A DNA stretch of 64,000 nucleotides from Pseudomonadota bacterium. Lineage in GTDB: Bacteria; Pseudomonadota; Gammaproteobacteria; Burkholderiales; Burkholderiaceae. The position numbers and the translations under genes were made by a program. The notes below the pieces were generated by a model, which searched no databases, was not told where the DNA came from, and saw only the letters and a program-made list of their open reading frames with translations. How positions within the stretch are numbered: the first letter of the stretch is position 1; each line of letters starts with the position of its first letter. This document shows, piece by piece, positions 48,579-58,642 of the stretch. Location of the stretch: NCBI GenBank assembly GCA_021783435.1, contig JAJXUC010000003.1, positions 1-64,000 of the forward strand, given 5' to 3'.

Positions 48579-50108
48579 TCAAGCCACGGTCACGGGAATT
48601 TTGCCGATATGCGCGCGCCACTCGGCCGGGCCGGTGATGTGTACCGAGGTGCCCAGCGCGTCCACGGCCACAGTCACGGGCATATCTTGCACCGTGAACT
48701 CGTAGATGGCCTCCATGCCCAGGTCTTCGAAGGCCAGCAGGCGCGAGGCCTTGATGGCCTTGGACACGAGGTAGGCGGCGCCGCCCACGGCCATGAGATA
48801 CGCGCTCTTGTGCTTGCGAATGGCCTCGATGGCCACCGGGCCGCGCTCGGCCTTGCCGATCATGGCGATGAGGCCGGTCTGCGCCAACATCGTTTCGGTG
48901 AACTTGTCCATGCGCGTGGCCGTGGTGGGGCCGGCCGGGCCGACGACTTCACCATGCACCGGGTCCACCGGGCCGACGTAATAGATGACGCGGTTGGTGA
49001 AGTCCACCGGCAGCTTCTCGCCCTTGGCCAGCATGCCGGCGATGCGCTTGTGCGCAGCGTCGCGCCCGGTCAGCATCTTGCCCGTCAGCAGCAGGGTCTC
49101 GCCTGGTTTGAAACTGGCCACCTCGGCCGGGGTCAAGGTGTCGAGATTGACGCGGCGGCTGAGCGCGTAATCCGGCGCCCAATGCACGTCGGGCCACAAG
49201 TCCAGGCCGGGCGGCTCGAGATAGACCGGGCCCTGGCCGTCCATGACGAAGTGCGCGTGGCGGGTGGCGGCACAGTTGGGAATCATCGCGACCGGCAGGT
49301 TGGCGGCGTGGCACGGCCAATGCTTGATTTTCACATCCAGCACCGTGGTCAGTCCGCCCAGGCCCTGCGCGCCGATGCCCAGGGCGTTGGCCTTTTCATA
49401 GAGCTCGATGCGAAGCGCCTCGTACTCGTCGCGAGGTCCACGCGTGAGCAGTTCGTTCATGTCGATGTCGTCCATCAGGGCCTGCTTGGCCAGAAGCATG
49501 GCATGCTCCGCAGTGCCGCCGATGCCGATGCCCAGCATGCCGGGCGGGCACCAGCCGGCGCCCATGGTGGGCAGGGTTTGCAGCACCCAGTCGACCACGC
49601 TGTCGCTGGGGTTGAGCATGACGAACTTGGACTTGGCCTCGGAGCCACCTCCCTTGGCCGCCACGGTCACGTCGAGCTTGTTGCCGGGAACGAGTTCGAC
49701 ATGCAGCACCGCGGGGGTGTTGTCGCCGGTGTTCTTGCGCGCGAACAGCGGGTCGGCCAGGACCGAAGCGCGCAACTTGTTGTCGGCATCCAGATAGCCA
49801 CGTCGCACGCCGGCGTCCACCGCATCCTGCAGACTGCCACTGAGGCCCTCGAAGCGCACGTCCATGCCGACCTTGAGGAAGACGTTGACGATGCCGGTGT
49901 CCTGGCAGATGGGACGACGTCCTTCAGCGCACATGCGGCTGTTGGTCAGGATTTGTGCGATGGCGTCTTTGGCTGCAGGGCTTTGCTCGCGGGCGTAGGC
50001 ACGCGCCAGATGCGTGATGTAGTCGGCTGGGTGGTAGTAGCTGATGAATTGCAGCGCCGCAGCGATGCTCTCGACCAGGTCGTCCTGGCGAATGCGTGTG
50101 GTGGACAA
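48579..50108 (-). CDS. fumA: Fumarate hydratase class I (4Fe-4S)
   Basis: The 509-residue iron-sulfur fumarase has cluster cysteines in RRPICQDTGIVNVFLK, GAGWCPPGMLGIGIGGTAEH and PNCAATRHAHF. The C-terminal domain has GPAGPTTATRMDKFTETML and ends with the DALGTSVHITGPAEW stretch of the beta-type domain. It hydrates fumarate to malate in the TCA cycle. Class I enzymes are oxygen-sensitive. The gene immediately precedes murI with no room for a promoter, so the two share a transcript. Confidence 0.95.
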   Translation of the reverse strand: MSTTRIRQDDLVESIAAALQFISYYHPADYITHLARAYAREQSPAAKDAIAQILTNSRMCAEGRRPICQDTGIVNVFLKVGMDVRFEGLSGSLQDAVDAGVRRGYLDADNKLRASVLADPLFARKNTGDNTPAVLHVELVPGNKLDVTVAAKGGGSEAKSKFVMLNPSDSVVDWVLQTLPTMGAGWCPPGMLGIGIGGTAEHAMLLAKQALMDDIDMNELLTRGPRDEYEALRIELYEKANALGIGAQGLGGLTTVLDVKIKHWPCHAANLPVAMIPNCAATRHAHFVMDGQGPVYLEPPGLDLWPDVHWAPDYALSRRVNLDTLTPAEVASFKPGETLLLTGKMLTGRDAAHKRIAGMLAKGEKLPVDFTNRVIYYVGPVDPVHGEVVGPAGPTTATRMDKFTETMLAQTGLIAMIGKAERGPVAIEAIRKHKSAYLMAVGGAAYLVSKAIKASRLLAFEDLGMEAIYEFTVQDMPVTVAVDALGTSVHITGPAEWRAHIGKIPVTVA

Positions 50109-50186
50109 GGGGATCTCCGTGGGTTGCTGAGCCAGTGGCCAGATTCTCCGCGCATGATGTTAAGACCGCTCCAAGACGCTTGTTGT

Positions 50187-50846
50187 TCAGTGGCCGCTTG
50201 CAGGACCGTTGGCGGGGGCGTAATCGTGGATGGTGCGGGTCATCATGCGGTCGGTATAGGCAATGGCCATGGCCGAGAGCAGAAAGGTGAGATGGATGGC
50301 AGTCTGCGCGATCAGTGCCTTGGCGCTGTAGGCGTCGGCATTGATGAAGGTGCGCAGCAGATGGATGGACGAAATGCCGATGATGGCCAGCGCCAGCTTC
50401 ACCTTGAGCACCGAGGCGTTGACATGCGACAGCCATTCGGGATGGTCCGGGTGATCCTCGAGGTACATGCGCGACACGAAGGTTTCGTAGCCGCCGACGA
50501 TGACCATGATCAGCAGATTGGCAATCATCACCACGTCGATGAGGCTGAGCACCACCAGCATGATGGTGGTTTCCGTCAGCTTCGGCAAGCCGATTTGCGC
50601 GGCGGCAGCGATTCCGCCTTCTGGCGGAATCGGGTTGCGTACGGCCACGGCCTCGAGCAGGTGCTGCAGGGACGTCTGGTTGCCCATGGCGGCACCCACC
50701 AGGTCCACCAGTTCGACCCAGAAGTGGAAGACGTAAACGCCCAGCGCGAGGATCAGCCCGACGTAGAGCGGCAGTTGCAGCCAGCGGCTGAAAAACAGCA
50801 GGCGGGGCACGAGTGGCAACTGAGCGGTGGGTTGGGGTTTGGCCAT
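50187..50846 (-). CDS. YqhA/UPF0114 (TIGR00645) membrane protein
   Basis: The 219-residue inner-membrane protein has about four helices and the family signatures FFSRWLQLPLYVGLILAL, LSLIDVVMIANLLIMVIVGG, ETFVSRM and LKVKLALAIIGISSIHLLRT. The function is unknown. It is longer than E. coli YqhA, with a loop of about 20 residues after the first helices (VRNPIPPEGGIAAA). It is divergent from acs and lies 78 bases upstream of fumA on the same strand. Confidence 0.9.
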   Translation of the reverse strand: MAKPQPTAQLPLVPRLLFFSRWLQLPLYVGLILALGVYVFHFWVELVDLVGAAMGNQTSLQHLLEAVAVRNPIPPEGGIAAAAQIGLPKLTETTIMLVVLSLIDVVMIANLLIMVIVGGYETFVSRMYLEDHPDHPEWLSHVNASVLKVKLALAIIGISSIHLLRTFINADAYSAKALIAQTAIHLTFLLSAMAIAYTDRMMTRTIHDYAPANGPASGH

Positions 50847-50959
50847 GGGGGTGCGGTGGATAGCGGGAATATTGCAGGCACCGCGATTCTAAGGATGCAA
50901 TGTGTTGCGATTGGAGCGGCTGCGTTCCCGGCGCGTCAGGGGGGTGTAAGAGCGGTTGG

Positions 50960-50988
50960 TTCACAATAAAAAGCAAACACAATACAGT
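50960..50988 (+). promoter_or_regulatory. Candidate sigma-70 promoter of acs
   Basis: TTCACA (50960-50965; five of six matches) is followed after 17 bases by TACAGT (50983-50988; four of six) in the most AT-rich part of the divergent region, giving a start near 50995, about 74 bases before the acs ATG. Confidence 0.45.
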
Positions 50989-51068
50989 CGAAGCCTTGCG
51001 GAAGCCAAATGCACCGTGCACCATAACCCGCATGCTTCGGCAGAACCGCCACCCATCTGGAGACAATC

Positions 51069-53051
<1,983 letters not shown>

Positions 53052-53178
53052 GTAACCGTGTTGTAAGTCAAGCAGTGAGTGGCGCCATCTGTCTGGCGAT
53101 GAGCGGCGCTTGAAGGTTGGCCCACCGGCGGTGTGAACAGACCGCTGGCCTGAGCACACGGGTTTCGATGGTCGCGTT

Positions 53179-54078
53179 TCAGGCCGGGCCAGCCGTCACG
53201 GCAAGCGTCCCGCTGCGACCCGGCACTGTGCCCTGCGCCACGCCGCGCAAGGGCAGGGCGTCGAGAGCCAGGGTGGCGGCGTAGTTCGACAAACTGCCGA
53301 TGTGCATGCCGGCCGCCTGCCAGCCGCCCAGCAGGGCATCGAAGACCGGGGACAGCTTGCCGCCTTCAAGCTCGGCGTGCAAGGTGAACACATGGTCGCG
53401 CCCATCGAGCGAACGTTGCAGGATGTGCTCGGCGACGGTCTCGGGGGTGATGCCGTCGAGGCCGATGCACTCATCCAGCGTTGGCAGTGTGGTGGGTAGT
53501 TGCGGCACGGCAAGGGCTGCGCCTTGCACCACAGGACGGAAAGGGGCATCGCCGCGACCGTCGGAGGCAAGGGTGAAGCCGAGTTCAACTTCCAGCGCAT
53601 AGGCCGCATCGTTCATCTGCCAGCCGGCGGCGCCATGCACGCGGGGCGGGCGACCAAAGATCTCGGTGTAGCGCGCGACCGCCAGTTGCATCTGCCGCCG
53701 AGTCCAGGTGGCGTCCTTGTGCGCCACATGGTCCTGCCACAGGATGTGGTTCCAGGTGTGCACGCCCGTTTCATGCCCGCTGCGATCGACGCTGCGCATG
53801 GTTTCGGCTGCCTGTCTGCCGATATCCGGTCCTGGCAGCAAGGTGCCGTAGAGCAAGGTCTTGATGCCGTAATGCTCCACCACCGAAGTCCGCCCCACCT
53901 TGGCCAGGAAGCCGGGCCGGAAGACGCGCTTGAGCGCGCGCCCAGTATGGTCCGGTCCGAGGCTCAGCAGGAAGGTGGCGCAGACCTGGTGGCGATCGAG
54001 CAGGCGCAGCAAGGTGGGTATGCCTTCGCGTGTGCCGCGCAGGGTATCGACATCGATCTTCAGGGCGAGGAACGGCAT
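53179..54078 (-). CDS. arnD: Ara4FN-phosphoundecaprenol deformylase
   Basis: The 299-residue polysaccharide-deacetylase-family enzyme has the metal aspartate in LALKIDVDTLRGT, HETGVHTWNHILWQDHV with the metal histidines, HGAAGWQMND and the late FTLHAELEGGK. It removes the formyl group from undecaprenyl-phosphate-linked 4-formamido-arabinose in the periplasm-facing half of the Ara4N pathway. It is the last gene of the arn operon, 28 bases after the decarboxylase gene. Confidence 0.92.
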   Translation of the reverse strand: MPFLALKIDVDTLRGTREGIPTLLRLLDRHQVCATFLLSLGPDHTGRALKRVFRPGFLAKVGRTSVVEHYGIKTLLYGTLLPGPDIGRQAAETMRSVDRSGHETGVHTWNHILWQDHVAHKDATWTRRQMQLAVARYTEIFGRPPRVHGAAGWQMNDAAYALEVELGFTLASDGRGDAPFRPVVQGAALAVPQLPTTLPTLDECIGLDGITPETVAEHILQRSLDGRDHVFTLHAELEGGKLSPVFDALLGGWQAAGMHIGSLSNYAATLALDALPLRGVAQGTVPGRSGTLAVTAGPA

Positions 54079-54106
54079 GGCGCGCGGGTGCAGTCTGCGG
54101 AGCTGC

Positions 54107-55162
54107 TCAGTTGCCGGTCTCGTCCATCAGCGCTCTTGCCTGGGCAATATGGCTGCGGTAGGCGTCAAAAATTTTGCGCAGCGCGGTGTCCATGTCGGTC
54201 TTGGGCGCCCAGTTCAGGTCGCGCATGGTGTTGGTGATCTTGGGCACGCGGTTCGGCACGTCCTGGTAGCCCTTGCCGTAGTAGGCGCCCGAACTGGTTT
54301 CCACCAGTTTCACCTGCCGGGCCGACTCGGCGTATTCAGGCACGGAGGCGGCGATGCGCAACATGTGGTCAGCCAGTTCGCGGATCGAGTGGTTGTTCGC
54401 TGGATTACCGATGTTGTAGATCTGACCGCTGGCCACGCCGTCCTTGTTGTCGATGATGTTCATCAACGCATCGATGCCGTCGTCGATGTCGGTGAAGGCG
54501 CGTTTTTGCTGACCGCCGTCGACCAGGCTGATGGCCTCGCCGCGCACGATGTGGCCGAGGAATTGGGTCACCACGCGCGAGCTGCCTTCCTTGGCGGAGA
54601 AGATGGTGTCCAGGCCGGCGCCGATCCAGTTGAAGGGGCGGAACAGGGTGTAGTTCAGGCCTTCCTGCTGGCCGTAGGCGGCAATCACCCTGTCCATCAA
54701 CTGCTTGGAGCAGGCGTAGATCCAGCGCGGCTTGTTGATCGGGCCGTAGGTCAGGGGCGAGTTCTCGGGGTCGAATTCGGCATCGGCGCTCATGCCGTAG
54801 ACCTCGGAGGTGGAGGGAAACACGAGGTGCTTCTTGTGCTTCACCGCGGCGCGCACGATGGGCAGGTTGGCTTCGAAGTCGAGCTCGAACACTCGCAGCG
54901 GGGCCTTCACGTAGGTGGCTGGCGTGGCGATGGCCACCAGCGGCAGGATCACGTCGCACTTGCGCACGTGGTATTCGATCCATTCCTTGTTGATGGTGAT
55001 GTCGCCCTCGAAGAACTTGAAGCGCGGGTTGCGCAGCAACTCGTCGATGCGGTCGGTGTTCATGTCCATGCCGTACACCTGCCAGTCGGTGGTGGCGAGG
55101 ATGCGCTTGGACAGGTGGTGACCGATGAAGCCGTTGACGCCGAGAATGAGGATTTTTTTCAT
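54107..55162 (-). CDS. UDP-glucuronate decarboxylase (ArnA dehydrogenase half)
   Basis: The 351-residue NAD-dependent protein of the extended SDR type starts ILILGVNGFIGHHLSKRIL, has PSTSEVYGMSADAEFDPE, the Tyr-x-x-x-Lys in RWIYACSKQLMDRVI and FRPFNWIGAGLDTIF. It corresponds to the C-terminal domain of E. coli ArnA, which oxidatively decarboxylates UDP-glucuronic acid to UDP-4-keto-arabinose. Here it is a separate gene. The ATG at 55162 overlaps the formyltransferase stop as ATGA; the longer frame to 55231 is not needed. Confidence 0.93.
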   Translation of the reverse strand: MKKILILGVNGFIGHHLSKRILATTDWQVYGMDMNTDRIDELLRNPRFKFFEGDITINKEWIEYHVRKCDVILPLVAIATPATYVKAPLRVFELDFEANLPIVRAAVKHKKHLVFPSTSEVYGMSADAEFDPENSPLTYGPINKPRWIYACSKQLMDRVIAAYGQQEGLNYTLFRPFNWIGAGLDTIFSAKEGSSRVVTQFLGHIVRGEAISLVDGGQQKRAFTDIDDGIDALMNIIDNKDGVASGQIYNIGNPANNHSIRELADHMLRIAASVPEYAESARQVKLVETSSGAYYGKGYQDVPNRVPKITNTMRDLNWAPKTDMDTALRKIFDAYRSHIAQARALMDETGN

Positions 55163-56088
55163 GGCTGAAGTCCTGCGAGTTCCGAAAAGTGTTGTGCGCT
55201 CAAGGGCTGGCCGGGATGATCCGCCATCCACAATTCGAGGATGTGAATCACGCCGTCGTCGCCGCCTCTGGCGAGGATCAGCTCACCTGCAGCATGCAAG
55301 CCGACGCCAGCCGAAGCCGGGAACAGCCCCGCCACTTCAGGCCGGGCCATGCGGGCACGCGCGACAATGAAGCGCCGGCCGTTGCGGTCGAAAAAAGCGC
55401 CAGGGTACGGGGGTGCGACGGCGCGCATGAGGTTGTAGATGGCTTGCGCGGGTTGCTGCCAGTCGATGCGGCCGTCTTCGGGTTTGCGCCCGCCGAAGTA
55501 GCTGCCTTGGGCCAGATCATTGTTGCGGCGCGGCACTTTGCCCTGCAGCAACTGCGGCAGCACACGCCATAAAGCGATTTCGGCGGCCACCGTGACTTTG
55601 TCGAACACGTTTTTGGCCGTATCGTCCGGCAGGATGGGCACGGCCTGCTGCGCGACGATGTCGCCGGCGTCGGGCTTGGCCTGCATGACATGCAAGGTGG
55701 CGCCGGTTTCGCGCTCGCCGTGAAGCACCGCCCAGTTCACCGGCACGCGGCCCCGGTACTTGGGCAGCAGCGAGCCGTGCATGTTCAGCGCGGCGATGCG
55801 CGCCGCAGCCAGCAGTGGAGCAGGCAGCATGCGACGGAAGTAGAAGGAGAAGATGTAGTCCGGCGCCAGTCTCGTGACGCGATCCTGCAAGGCATCGCCC
55901 ACGGTTTCATCGACCAGCACCGTCGCGATGCCATGCTCGGCTGCAACGGCAGCCACGCTGTCGAACCAGATGGTCTCGCCGGGATCGTCCGGGTGCGTGA
56001 CCACGAGATCCACCTGCATGCCGCCGGCCAACAGCGTGCGCAGGCCGCGCGCACCAACGTTGTGATAGGCGAAAACAACGACGCGCAT
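55159..56088 (-). CDS. UDP-Ara4N formyltransferase (ArnA transformylase half)
   Basis: The 309-residue formyltransferase starts VVVFAYHNVGARGLRTLL, has the catalytic ALNMHGSLLPKYRGRVPVNW (Asn and His), GATLHVMQAKPDAGDIVAQ with the catalytic aspartate, and SYFGGRKPEDGRIDW. It corresponds to the N-terminal domain of E. coli ArnA and formylates UDP-Ara4N with 10-formyl-tetrahydrofolate. It lies 12 bases after arnC and overlaps the decarboxylase gene by four bases, which should keep the two halves in equal amount. Confidence 0.93.
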   Translation of the reverse strand: MRVVVFAYHNVGARGLRTLLAGGMQVDLVVTHPDDPGETIWFDSVAAVAAEHGIATVLVDETVGDALQDRVTRLAPDYIFSFYFRRMLPAPLLAAARIAALNMHGSLLPKYRGRVPVNWAVLHGERETGATLHVMQAKPDAGDIVAQQAVPILPDDTAKNVFDKVTVAAEIALWRVLPQLLQGKVPRRNNDLAQGSYFGGRKPEDGRIDWQQPAQAIYNLMRAVAPPYPGAFFDRNGRRFIVARARMARPEVAGLFPASAGVGLHAAGELILARGGDDGVIHILELWMADHPGQPLSAQHFSELAGLQP

Positions 56089-56100
56089 GCGGTCAGCCGG

Positions 56101-57126
56101 TTAGCCGCTGGAAGCGGTCAGGCTGGGAGCTTCGTCATCGGTGCTCGCGGCACGCAGGCCCCGCGCCGCATGAGTCTGTGCGGTGTCATCGAGGACAGCC
56201 TGCACCACGTAACGTGGCCTGCCGCGCACCTGCTCGTAGATGCGGCCAACGTACTCGCCCAGCAGGCCCATGCTGAACAGCAGCACGCCGAGCAGACAGA
56301 AGGTGATGGCGAACAGGGTGAACACCCCCTCGACCTGTGAGCCGAACAGCAGGCGCTGCAACATGAGGTAGGCGAACAGAGCGCCCGATGCCAGCGCCAG
56401 GGCGATGCCGAGGAAGGACATGATCTGCAGCGGCATGAGCGAGAAGCCGGTGACCAGATCGAAATTGAGCCGGACGAGCTTGAACAACGAATACTTCGAC
56501 TCGCCTGCAGCACGTTCTTCGTGTGCCACCTCGATCTCGGTCGGCCGCAAGGAGAAGGTGTAGGCCAGTGCGGGCACAAAGGTGTTGACTTCGCTGCAAC
56601 GGTTGATGGTGTCGACGACATCGCGGCCATAGGCCCGCAGCATGCAGCCCTGGTCGGTCATGCGGACATGGGTGATTTTTTCCCGCAGATTGTTCATCGC
56701 CACACTGGCGTTGCGGCGGAACCAGCTGTCCTGGCGCTGGCGGCGGATGGTGCCGACGTAATCGAAGCCATCGCGCATCTTGGCCACCAGCTTGCCGATT
56801 TCCTCCGGCGGGTTCTGCAGGTCGGCGTCCAGCGTCACCACGATGTCGCCGCGACTGTGCTCGAAGCCCGCGAGGATGGCCATGTGCTGGCCGTAGTTGC
56901 CGTTGAACAGAATGGCGCGGGTGACGTCGGGACGCAGGCGCTGCTGCGCTGCCAGCAGGGCTGCCGAACGGTCCCTGCTGCCGTCGTTGATGAAGATGAT
57001 TTCATAGCGCTCGCCCAGGGCGTCGAGCGCTGGATAGAGCCTGGCGAACAGCGCAGCCAGCCCGGCTTCCTCGTTGTAGACAGGAACGACGACCGAAACG
57101 GCGGGGGGAAGAACGAAGGTGCTCAT
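56101..57126 (-). CDS. arnC: Undecaprenyl-phosphate Ara4FN transferase
   Basis: The 341-residue family 2 glycosyltransferase has SVVVPVYNEEAGLAALF, EIIFINDGSRDRS, VTLDADLQNPPEEIGKLV (DxD-type acid) and RMTDQGCMLRAYGRDVV. Two C-terminal helices (SFLGIALALASGALFAYLML and FAITFCLLGVLLFSMGLLGE) anchor it to the inner membrane. It transfers formyl-Ara4N to undecaprenyl phosphate. The ATG at 57126 overlaps the arnB stop as ATGA. Confidence 0.93.
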   Translation of the reverse strand: MSTFVLPPAVSVVVPVYNEEAGLAALFARLYPALDALGERYEIIFINDGSRDRSAALLAAQQRLRPDVTRAILFNGNYGQHMAILAGFEHSRGDIVVTLDADLQNPPEEIGKLVAKMRDGFDYVGTIRRQRQDSWFRRNASVAMNNLREKITHVRMTDQGCMLRAYGRDVVDTINRCSEVNTFVPALAYTFSLRPTEIEVAHEERAAGESKYSLFKLVRLNFDLVTGFSLMPLQIMSFLGIALALASGALFAYLMLQRLLFGSQVEGVFTLFAITFCLLGVLLFSMGLLGEYVGRIYEQVRGRPRYVVQAVLDDTAQTHAARGLRAASTDDEAPSLTASSG

Positions 57127-58259
57127 ACGCCGAATTCTCGCAGCACCGCGTCGAGCGCGCCGCAGACGCGCCCGATATCAGCGTCGCGCATGGCGGGAAA
57201 CAGTGGCAGGGTGAGAATGCCCGCGCCGACGCGCTCGGCATGCGGAAAGTCACCGGGCTTGAAGCCCAGCTTGCGGTAGAGCGTGAACAAGTGGATCGGC
57301 GGGTAATGCACACCGGTGCCGATGCCGCGGTCTTTCAACGCCTGCATCACGGCGGCACGCGGAGCAGCCGATGGCAGCACGACCTGGAACATGTGCCAGT
57401 TGCTGTCGGTGAAGTCGCGCACCGGCAGCTGCGCGCCACGCTCGGCCAGTTTCATCGCGTCGAGTACGGCGAAGTAGGCCTTTGCCAGCTCGGTGCGGCG
57501 GCGGTTGAAACTGTCCAGTCGCTGCATCTGTCCCCAGCCCACGCGTGCGGCCACGTCGGTGAGGTTGGCCTTGCCGCCCACCACGTCGACGTCCATGCCG
57601 TCCAGCCCGGTGCGGCGCACGCCTTGCAGGCGCAGGCGCTCGGCCAGTTGCGGGTCGGCATCGGTGGGAAGGACCAGGCAGCCGCCTTCCAGGCTGGTGG
57701 CATTCTTGTTGGGGTGGAAGCTGAATGAAGCGAAGTCGCCGAAGCTGCCCACGCGCCGGCCTTGCCAGGTGCTGCCGATGGCTTGCGCCGCATCCTCCAA
57801 AATCCGCAGTTTGTAGCGTGCGGCCAAGGCACCAATGGCGTCCAGGTCGCAGGGAAGGCCGGCCAGATGCACCGGCAGGATGACCTTGGTGCGTGACGTG
57901 ATGGCGGCCTCGATGCGGCTGGTGTCGAGGTTGCGGGTGACCGGGTCGATGTCGACGAAGACCGGACGCGCGCCCACCGCCAGCACCACATTGGCCGTGG
58001 CCACCCAGGACAACGGCGTGGTGATGACTTCGTCGCCCGGACCCACGCCCAACATGCGCAGCGCGACTTCCATGGTGACCGTGCCGGAGTTGAAGGCGCG
58101 CACCATGCGGCCGCCGAAGAACTCGGACAGCATCTGCTCGAACTTCGTATTCCAGGGCCCGGTGGTCAGCCAGCCCGAACGCAGCACCTCGATCACACCA
58201 GCGATGGTGGCCTCGTCGAGGTCGGGACGGGTGAACGGCAGGAAATCAGTTTCGGCCAT
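57123..58259 (-). CDS. arnB: UDP-4-keto-arabinose aminotransferase
   Basis: The 378-residue DegT/DnrJ/EryC1/StrS aminotransferase has RSGWLTTGPWNTKFE, NSGTVTMEVALRMLGVGPGD, ILEDAAQAIGSTWQGRR and the PLP lysine in FSFHPNKNATSLEGGCLV; GVHYPPIHLFTLYRKLG is typical of ArnB. It aminates UDP-4-keto-arabinose to UDP-Ara4N. I place the start at 58259 (MAETDFLPFT) with GAGG upstream; 58268 is also possible. It lies 11 bases after the small flippase gene. Confidence 0.93.
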   Translation of the reverse strand: MAETDFLPFTRPDLDEATIAGVIEVLRSGWLTTGPWNTKFEQMLSEFFGGRMVRAFNSGTVTMEVALRMLGVGPGDEVITTPLSWVATANVVLAVGARPVFVDIDPVTRNLDTSRIEAAITSRTKVILPVHLAGLPCDLDAIGALAARYKLRILEDAAQAIGSTWQGRRVGSFGDFASFSFHPNKNATSLEGGCLVLPTDADPQLAERLRLQGVRRTGLDGMDVDVVGGKANLTDVAARVGWGQMQRLDSFNRRRTELAKAYFAVLDAMKLAERGAQLPVRDFTDSNWHMFQVVLPSAAPRAAVMQALKDRGIGTGVHYPPIHLFTLYRKLGFKPGDFPHAERVGAGILTLPLFPAMRDADIGRVCGALDAVLREFGV

Positions 58260-58270
58260 GGGCGGCATCC

Positions 58271-58642
58271 TCAGGAACGTGCAACCACAATCACACCGAC
58301 GATGATGATGGCAATGCCGATGAGTTTCTGCGCCGTCAGAGCCTCGCCGAACAACCACCAGGCGACGAAGGCTGTGACCACATAGCCCAGCGACAGCATA
58401 GGGTAGGCGATGGACACCTGGACCCGGGTCAGCGCCAGGATCCACACCACCACCGAGACAGCGTAGAACGCCAGTCCAAGAAGGATCTGCCACTGCAGGG
58501 CAAAGTGCAGTCCCGCATGCCAGATGTTTTCCAGGCTGAAGGAAAAACGGCCGGCCGTCTCGGCCCCAGCCTTGATCAACAGCTGCGCGGCTGCATTCAA
58601 CAGCACACCCGTGAGAACCAGGGCGAAGGCGACGGCGCTCAT
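58271..58642 (-). CDS. Small multidrug-resistance-like Ara4N-lipid flippase subunit
   Basis: The 123-residue protein has four helices: FALVLTGVLLNAAAQLLIKA, LLGLAFYAVSVVVWILAL, AYPMLSLGYVVTAFVAWWLF and LIGIAIIIVGVIVVA. It resembles ArnE/ArnF, which together flip undecaprenyl-phosphate-Ara4N across the inner membrane in E. coli. Only one such gene is present, so it may act as a homodimer or with a partner elsewhere. Its ATG at 58642 overlaps the arnT stop as ATGA. Confidence 0.88.
   Translation of the reverse strand: MSAVAFALVLTGVLLNAAAQLLIKAGAETAGRFSFSLENIWHAGLHFALQWQILLGLAFYAVSVVVWILALTRVQVSIAYPMLSLGYVVTAFVAWWLFGEALTAQKLIGIAIIIVGVIVVARS

Noticed and set aside
48354..50969. An 871-codon plus-strand frame opposite murI, fumA and the yqhA-like gene
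   Set aside because: It spans three real genes of different families on the other strand and shows no recognisable sequence.
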